DNA of 64,000 nt from Adiantum capillus-veneris (taxonomy: Eukaryota > Streptophyta > Polypodiopsida > Polypodiales > Pteridaceae). Each line of letters begins with the position of its first letter. The first letter of the stretch is position 1. Shown in pieces: positions 57,594 to 64,000 of this stretch. The stretch spans positions 64,674,996 to 64,738,995 of the forward strand of contig CM043970.1 of assembly GCA_014529385.2 (NCBI GenBank), given 5' to 3'. Both the position numbers and the translations under genes were made by a program. The notes beneath the pieces are model-generated. The model was not told the origin of the DNA. It searched no databases and saw nothing but the letters and a program-made list of their open reading frames with translations.

Positions 57594-58000
57594 TGTTAGC
57601 ACCAAGCTAACGCGGACACCATTTCTCGGTGTTCTCCTTGTAAAACAATTATTATTTTGATAAATCGAGAATATTGTAACTCCTATTTTCTTGGTAAACC
57701 TTGTAATTAATGAGCCGGGGCTACAAGCTTCCAGATTGTATCGGCCAGTCAATTCCCAGCTTTGGTAGAACTCCAGATTATTACTTTTGACCACCCAAAA
57801 ACCTTAGCTAAGGTATAAAAGCCAATTTTTGTAATCTTTTGGATAAGAAATACACAGCGTGAGCTAATGGCGCTCACTTCTCTCCTTCTCGCGCTTCCTA
57901 CTCCCTCTCGGGTTGTCACATTGCGAATGCGTTTGTTGCATTGCAACCGTAGGTAAGAGCTCTACGCATTGACGTAAGCCATTCACAGTATTTCGTAGCT
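57594..58000 (+). mobile_element. LTR of element Z
   Basis: The LTR starts TGTTAGCACCAAGC at 57594, directly after the polypurine tract GAGGAGGGGGGAA. It has a TATA box TATAAAA at 57814-57820, followed by the transcribed CTCCTTCTCGCGCTTCC part shared with LTR E. The right end lies between 57986 and 58002, where a primer-like TGGCGTCATCGATACGCGG follows. Confidence 0.72.
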
Positions 58001-58002
58001 TT

Positions 58003-58021
58003 TGGCGTCATCGATACGCGG
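58003..58021 (+). promoter_or_regulatory. Primer-site-like motif after the Z LTR
   Basis: TGGCGTCATCGATACGCGG resembles the primer site of element X (TGGCGTCGCTGCCGAGGA) in its first eight bases. It is followed after about 150 bp by one more half-preserved palindrome (GTTAATAATCGTGATT, about 58156-58171), so a second leader starts here. Confidence 0.5.
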
Positions 58022-58504
58022 CCTACTAATTTCATCATAACTAGGAATTTACACTTTAAATTCGAAAACTAAACATAGGTGGGGTATTGGGACATCATTG
58101 CTAAGCATTTAGATGCATTCTACGTTGAAAACGACTAGGTCAAAAATCCACTGCTGTTAATAATCGTGATTTTGGAACTTGACTTAAAGTGGGGTTTGAG
58201 GCCATATGCATGTGTTCTTAGGTCTTATAAACTTGTCCTAGAAATTTCGTTACGTTTGGATGTCATTTGATGCTGTAACGGATGTGATTTGCTTGCCAAT
58301 GAGCGATTGGCTTTTGGTGATTTCAGTCACTTGACTGTAGCTTGAGTTAGATGCGAGTTGTTAGTTTTTTTCCAAGAGATTGACAACCTCTTGTAGCCTC
58401 TATGCACTGGTCGAGTCAGCTTCATCCCATGGTTTGACAAATTAATCGTGGTTCTCGCTAATACTGTAATAAGATAGGATGGTGAGGTTAGACATGCGTC
58501 CCAC
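58022..58504 (+). other. Truncated leader after the Z LTR
   Basis: Leader-like sequence with one degenerate ATCGTGAT palindrome half (centre 58166.5). No gene is recognisable. It ends at a fragment of AB-type LTR. Confidence 0.45.
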
Positions 58505-58572
58505 ACCGATCCACGGTTTGATAATTTTGTGTGGGTTGCGATTAGGTCATTGCTACAATGCCTCCCAACACT
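58505..58572 (+). mobile_element. AB-family LTR end fragment
   Basis: About 65 bp (GATCCACGGTTTGATAATTT to CCTCCCAACA) match the reverse complement of 28616-28685, i.e. the last bases of an AB-type LTR in plus orientation. Confidence 0.65.
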
Positions 58573-58585
58573 TGTCATGATTGCT

Positions 58586-58735
58586 AACTAAGGTGCTTGA
58601 GGTGCTTTTCGTGCTTGCTGACTAAGGTGCTTGAGGTGCTTGCTGACAAAGGTGCTTGAGGTTCTTGTCATGCTTGATGATTAAGGTGCTTGAGGGGCTT
58701 CATGACTAAGGTGTTCAAGGGGTGAGGTGTTCCAA
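58586..58735. repeat. Minisatellite alternating 34- and 25-bp units
   Basis: The word AAGGTGCTTGAGG (last copies degenerate) starts at 58590, 58624, 58649, 58683 and 58708. The steps are 34, 25, 34 and 25 bp, i.e. a 59-bp higher-order repeat. Confidence 0.88.
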
Positions 58736-59152
58736 AGTCAACATGATCCCTATAAGAAGGGGAGCGATCCCTAAAGCTAGGGACATGAGAGAGAACACAC
58801 ACACACACTCTCACTCAAGGCAAGCCCAAAGCCTAAGAGGCAACAAGGACACATGTCAAGCACCTATACATACTATCCTCATGTAGTTCCTAAAGCCTAT
58901 TGGTTGACCTCTAAAGGGGTCCAATGAGAATTTAATTTATTCAGTTAATTTTTTAAGCATTATTCAAACCCTCTTTCTCAAAGGGGTATGAAGGACACTT
59001 GTCCTAATGCTACCCTTGTTTTTCTTGATATGCACAAAGCATGTGATTGGCCAGGCTTAAGGAGGTCCAATCACCATCAAGGAAGAGCTAGAAGAGGGGG
59101 TTGACCCAAGCAAGGAGGGGGTGTGCTTGCCCATATACCCTCTCTCATTCAC

Positions 59153-59158
<6 letters not shown>

Positions 59159-59236
<78 letters not shown>
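59159..59236. repeat. (CT)n(AC)n microsatellite
   Basis: About 24 CT units followed by about 14 AC units inside the family L LTR. Confidence 0.95.
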
Positions 59237-59239
<3 letters not shown>

Positions 59240-59931
59240 CATTCTCATAGTGTGTTGTGAAAGAACACCATCTCCTTCTCCAAGCTTGAGAAGTCGAGAG
59301 CCTACACCAACAACTCTTGGCTATGGAATGAAAATCCAACCAAGAACCATGCTCCAAAGTGCATGCTTTCCATCTCCTTCATTTCCATTACTATGCTATT
59401 ATGTTATACTAAGCAACAAGAGTGATATCAAGTGAGGAGTATATGTCTTTCTCGTATGTTACTTCTTCTTCCTCTTCCCTACCCTCATTCCCTGCTAGCT
59501 CTCTCCACCTTCGAAGGTGTTTGAGGTCTTGGGATTGAGACCGGGGACAAGTTAATGCTTTGGTAAGATAGTTAAGGGAAAAATCTTGGTTCATGAAGCT
59601 TTCCATCTTCATTGCACCAATGAGGTCTCAAGGAACACAAATCTTGTATTGTACCAAGTCTCTCTACATGGGAGAATCTATAATACAAAAGCCTTTTGGA
59701 GGGGGAACTGGGTCCAAGTAAATCCGGTCCTCAAATGTCGTCAATTTCTCTAATCCTTTCTCTCTCTCTTTTACAAGTATTTTTCATGCCAATCTAATTA
59801 GGTGTAATGTTCATTTTGCTACTTTTAATAAAGTACTCTTCTTATTCTCCTTAAAGAGCCCTCTTAAAGGAAATGTTCACTATGTTATTTAAATTCCATT
59901 ACTATCCATGTCACAGTCAAATTTCATTACA

Positions 59932-61506
59932 GAAAATCAAGCATATATTGAATTGGTAACCCAGGGTGTTGCCTTGGCAATCCAAACCCCTTGCTTATAT
60001 TTTGCAAACTCCAACCCCTTGGTTAGATTTTGGATGAAAATCACTTAAAGCCATAGTTAACAGCAGTGACCAATCATGTCTAATAGTGATTGGAATCAAC
60101 TTGTAAACTTGAACCTATCTGCTACCCCTTGGTAGATTGAGGACTTCTTTCCTTGAAAGTACAATTGTGAAGAGGCCGATCAATGACCATCAACACTCAA
60201 TAGAATGATTTGGTTTTAGCTAGCTCAAACCTCCGAAGAAAACCACTTCTATAGCCACAATCAGTGCTATGAATTAAACAACAGATCTTCTCAAGTTGGA
60301 ATCTTATACTCAATTGAATCTTGAAATAATCAAATCTCTCTATGAATAGAAGAGAAGATTTCCCAACACCCCAAAGAAAGTAGTCACACTAAATGTTTCT
60401 TGGGTGTTCAAACAAGGCTCTCTTAGTCTATTCATGTCGTCTCATGAATTAATTGCTTGATCGCTAGGCCATGCCTACTTGCTATCATAAAAAGTGTCAG
60501 GTATAATGGCTATACCTTGTGCATAAAGCCAATGATGTAAAGTGCCCGCCATTATATACATATAGAATGATCACAAGCAAACATACTAGCCTCAACTCGC
60601 AAAAGCACATTGACAAAGAAAGAAAGGAGCATGTTGCTAGCACTGAAGGAGCAAGCAAGACTCGTTTATGGGTGCAGTTTGTCCACTCTAAGCTTCTGAA
60701 GGAGAGATGCATATTAAATCTCTCGTTGAAGAAAATGTCGCAGTTACTTGCCCATGTGGAAAACCTTTTCTTCATTCACTATATATAAAGGGAAACCACT
60801 TCCAAAGAGAGTGCAAAGATAAATGTAAGCCACGCTATTGCCTCTCAAGAATTCTTACGCATTATGAAAAAGGTAGCTAATGTTAGTTGTTATTATAGTA
60901 GCTTGAGTTTTTACCTCTTAATTATCTTGTGTCTCCGTTGAATCGCCCTGTCGCCCCACTACCTCCCCTCCTTTCACATGTGTGCACTTGTTGCAGCGCT
61001 ACCTTCCTTTCTTCACCTGTGCATCGCGGCTCCCCATCCTTCGCTATAATGGCTAATGGAGCTCTTATGTTCTATGTCCCTCCTCCCTTTCACTAATGCA
61101 ACTCACATTCCCTTGTGCATATGCATGCAATGACACGACCAGTGTTCGGGAAAAATCATTTTTCCACACATACAAAATTCCTTTCCTTGAATTTGCCAAG
61201 AGGTAATTTTAGAAAATTATGTTGTTTTTTTGGATTTTTACACTATTTCTCTCTCTTTTGCGACGGAATTTCTCCTTTTCCCCTCATCCTCAATCGGCAT
61301 TTTCGAAATTGAAAATGGCACAATATTAAGCTGAGACACATTTTTCCCGAACATCGGACAGGACATACTTCTAAATGAAGCGACCAAACGTGCCATATAG
61401 ATGTGACGAGAGGGCATCCTTTCAAATGAAGCTTGAGCTATGGCAAAAACCATATAAAAAAAGGAAATCAAATCCATGATGACAGTTCGAGGAAGGGGTT
61501 GATGAC

Positions 61507-61546
<40 letters not shown>

Positions 61547-61930
61547 TGCAAGGAAAATGGAACATTTTATGGAAAGCACTACGTAGAGTCCTAGATCGTA
61601 ACTTGCACGCTTGCACAGGCCTTCGTCCTCTCCCGTTGCCCTCAACCTCCTCCTTGGCGCGGGGTTAAACCACAGCCTCGCCTTGCCCCTCAATCCAACA
61701 TGTGACCCCCTCACCCACACATTGCAACATGCTCATCTATGTCCATGACCTGCTCCTCTACGACACGCTTCTCCACAAGCTTAACCCCCTTCTCTGCGAC
61801 CCATATCTCCAAAAACTTTAAACTGGTGACGTGCTTCTCAATATGTATCTATTTATACTAGCACACTAATACAGGTGACCCTAACCTCGTCCCAAGCTCC
61901 CCCATAAAGCCCGCCCATGGACACTCGGGC
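59932..61930. other. Unassigned interval
   Basis: No recognised gene or element. A (GA)n run is at 61511-61543. Frames of 60-160 codons are present on both strands, but none has a motif, and the 160-codon minus frame (61238-61720) crosses the microsatellite. Confidence 0.5.
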
Positions 61931-61931
61931 C

Positions 61932-62706
61932 TCATCGGGAGGTAAGCCTAGTTTTGCAGGGGTCGTGGCAACACCCCCAAAGATGGGACAGCATCGTCCG
62001 CCTCCAAAGGGAAGTCAAAAGACTTTGAAAGGAAAATGACGAGCTAAAACAAAGACTTGCGGCCTTCCAGGCTCGGCTTGCCATGGTGGACAACGGCAAG
62101 AAGGAAGAGTTACAACATATGGAAGTTAAGTTTAATGAAGCAAAGTTAGAAGTAGAGACAACCCTTGTCAAAGAGGCAAAGAGGTCAAGACCATGTGGCA
62201 TCCACGCTACACGAACGACAACGACAAGAAGATATCGCCCTCAATGTTCACATTGGCGGGCTCCCAAGCAAGTGGAAAGGGAAAGGGGACCCCAAGTTTC
62301 ACGAGTCTCTGGCCCGCATTCAAACAACACTCCCCATGGTACAATGGGATCTAGCAACAATTACCTCTCGTACGCATGAGCATCGCATTGACCATGAAAT
62401 CCTCACTTTCAAGACCAAGGGGGAACGAATCAAACTCCTTGAGAAATCAAGGCTTCTCAAGAACACTTAAATGTGGTTTGCAGAAGACCTTACGCCTACC
62501 CAACTCAAACAGAAGAAAGCAAAACTGCAAAAGATGCGAGAAGCACGCAAAGCATGGAAATGGGCAATCTATCGAGGAGGTAAAGCTATTATCCAAGAGT
62601 TTCGAACTCCCAAAATGGCTCCTTCTTCACCTCCTCTTTCATTGTTTCTGTTCATCTTAGCTCCCCCTTTCTTTTTACCCCTCACTGGTCCCTCAGTCCT
62701 TAAGTG
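61932..62706 (+). pseudogene. LINE ORF1-like remnant
   Basis: Frames in this interval resemble ORF1 proteins of L1-type LINEs, which bind the element RNA. A coiled-coil-like Lys/Glu-rich part is followed by LNVHIGGLPSKWKGKGDPKF (RRM-like start), then HRIDHEILTFKTKGERIKLL. After one stop at 62468 the C-terminal part is AEDLTPTQLKQKKAKLQKMR and ARKAWKWAIYRGGKAIIQEF. The DLTP....R..L....ARK.GK pattern is typical of such C-terminal domains. No endonuclease or RT follows. The assignment rests on pattern memory only. Confidence 0.42.
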
Positions 62707-63100
62707 AGATGTATCTCACAATCCCTTTGCTATTCCGCTTACCGTCCTTGAAGCACGTCTAGAGATTTTACACCGTTTGAAGAGGTGAGGAGGAGTAGAA
62801 GTGTACAAAGACTTGCAGCCCTCTAGAAGAGGCAGCGGCAGTAGCAGCAGAAGGGGTGAGCCTCCCCACTCAGGGCTAGAAAAATATATTTTTCCTAACC
62901 GAAGAAAATAAGGGCAAACTTGAAATTCTACCGGTTTTTAGGTCAAAATTTGAAGCTTTTGCCTGTATTTACACTAAAACTTGTGTAGATTTGCCGGTTT
63001 TCTTAAAGGCAAGCTCAAAATCTAACTGGGATTTTATGATTTTAGCCGGTTAAAATACACTGAACCCTGGTTTTTTTCTAACACTGTCCCCACTTTTGAG
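62707..63100 (+). other. Possible intron upstream of putative terminal exon
   Basis: No gene motif. It contains three CCGGTTTT-type words (ACCGGTTTTTAG, GCCGGTTTTC, AGCCGGTTAA). It ends with a plant-like branch site CTAAC (63078-63082), a pyrimidine-rich stretch and AG at 63099-63100. Confidence 0.35.
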
Positions 63101-63238
63101 GAGGTTGTAGAAGAAGCTAGGGATTTGATGGTCCGTACCGTCAAGGACATTATAAACCAGTACCTGACGGGCCAGCTTATAGATGCAGCCGAGCAGTTGA
63201 AGGAATATGAGAGAGAGACACAGAGAGAGAGAATTTAG
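63101..63238 (+). CDS. Putative terminal exon of an unidentified gene
   Basis: After the acceptor-like AG at 63099-63100 a 45-codon frame reads VVEEARDLMVRTVKDIINQY, then LTGQLIDAAEQLKEYERETQ, ending in TAG at 63236-63238. It is an amphipathic, charged helical sequence with normal codon use, unlike the repeat frames around it. The T-rich sequence after it looks like a 3' untranslated region. I do not recognise the protein; upstream exons could not be identified, and it could be a captured or pseudogene exon. Confidence 0.35.
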   Translation, partial: EVVEEARDLMVRTVKDIINQYLTGQLIDAAEQLKEYERETQRERI

Positions 63239-64000
63239 GCATAGAATTCCCTAAATTTACTTGGTCTATGAGTTGGCTCTTAGTCATAGTAGCATGAAGT
63301 TGTCCCTTGATCCATCCCTTTGCTTTCCAGAGTGCATACACGACAAATTTAGGGTTGAAGTATGCGTATGAGGATGCATGTTTTTCTTATGTCTATGTCG
63401 TCGTATGGCAGTACGGTTTAAGTCTTTACTGTCTCTTGCGCTTGCTGTGAATGGCTACATAGTAGAATCTTGTAAAAGGTAGATGGATTTCATGTATTTA
63501 GCTTATCTTCTTTGCTTAACGTATCTGTGTTAGTTTTCAGCTTGTTTCTTTTGATGAGTCTTACACTTACTTTGATTTTGAATCTTGTTATTCTGAAATG
63601 TATATGTATGCTGTTTGATTTTCTATTATGTGCAAGTGTTTTAGACTTTCTTAAAGTTTGGGTGTTTTGTCCGACTTTTTAATCCGGAGAAAAAGTAGTG
63701 AGCAGTGATTGGATGGTGTCCTTAAGTGACACCTCCTCCTGACGTGTTTTCCAAGTCGAGGAAGATGTATCCAACTGGTAAGATACACATTAAGCCAGCA
63801 AAGGAATCCTCAATCATTCACTGATTAACAATCAATAATTCAATGGATTTGCTCCCTTATACCTACAAGATCACTCTCCCTTGTGGGCAGCATCCACAAC
63901 CATAGGTCTAGCACATCAAGCCTGCGTGCATGCAACATCTGCTCTTGCTTATGGTGAGGCTAGGCTAAGCTGTCTACCATTGATGATGGTGGTTGGCTGC
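63239..64000 (+). other. Possible 3' UTR and downstream sequence
   Basis: T-rich, low-repeat sequence follows the putative terminal exon, with TGTATATGTATGCTG near 63600 that could serve as a polyadenylation upstream element. Nothing else is recognised to the end of the window. Confidence 0.3.

Larger units (their letters stand above)
58573..59931 (+). mobile_element. Family L LTR (copy 4)
   Basis: It runs from TGTCATGATTGC to TTTCATTACA and shares with copies 1-3 the repeated GGTCCAATGAGAATTTAATT and CCTTCGAAGGTGTTTGAGG blocks. It carries a (CT)n(AC)n microsatellite at 59159-59236 and a minisatellite near its start. No clear target duplication was seen (ACACT left, GAAAA right). Confidence 0.72.

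Noticed and set aside
60497-60788. Overlapping frames of about 90 codons on both strands
   Set aside because: Neither shows a family motif and the two are mutual shadows.

Overview
This is repeat-rich nuclear DNA of a land plant. The evidence is plant-type CACTA transposase domains (Transposase_24, DUF4216, DUF4218), Ty1/copia and Ty3/gypsy polyproteins of plant type, a chromovirus with a C-terminal chromodomain, tRNA-Asp-like primer sites (TGGCGCCGTTGTCGGGGA type), plant-like splice signals and many (GA)n/(CT)n/(CA)n microsatellites. Species cannot be read from it; a fern or lycophyte-like large genome is a guess. No tRNA, rRNA, CRISPR or prokaryotic feature was seen. Almost everything is transposable element, much of it nested and decayed; the only possible host gene is a putative last exon plus 3' UTR at the right edge.

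Layout. 1-3.4 kb: minus-strand CACTA genes (a Transposase_24 gene and the C-terminal exons of a TNP2-type transposase with good splice sites). 3.4-4 kb: microsatellites. 4-10 kb: two minus-strand copia remnants, the second inserted into the integrase of the first. 11.7-30 kb: a decayed gypsy integrase split by a large minus-strand LTR element (11885-29567, near-matching 5-bp target duplication). Its left LTR holds a 2.7-kb insertion with a 5-bp duplication. Its interior holds a chromovirus (17.4-22.5 kb) fused to the 5' end of a CACTA element whose terminus is at 24421. 30.8-36.7 kb: further minus-strand LTRs of related families, one split by a 1.6-kb solo LTR, and an array of hairpin-forming repeats. 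37.7-50.2 kb: plus-strand gypsy elements X and Y. 50.6-52.2 kb: a solo LTR with perfect 5-bp duplication. 53.2-58 kb: element Z, which has a leader like Y's but carries one long unknown ORF instead of gag-pol. 58-60 kb: LTR pieces. 61.9-62.7 kb: a LINE ORF1-like remnant. 63.1-63.7 kb: possible host exon and 3' UTR.

The most unusual system is the X/Y/Z group. Their leaders hold perfect or near-perfect palindromes centred on ATCGCGAT, placed every 272-294 bp. X has ACATGGATCGCGATCCATGT; Y and Z have TAAATAATCGCGATTATTTA. The arms differ between groups but stay symmetrical, which suggests selection for a dyad site. Y also has a second retropepsin-like domain in frame after the integrase and two consecutive H2C2 zinc modules. 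Z, with Y-type leader palindromes and its own polypurine tract and LTR, looks like a non-autonomous partner carrying an unidentified protein of about 1,190 codons with a coiled coil.
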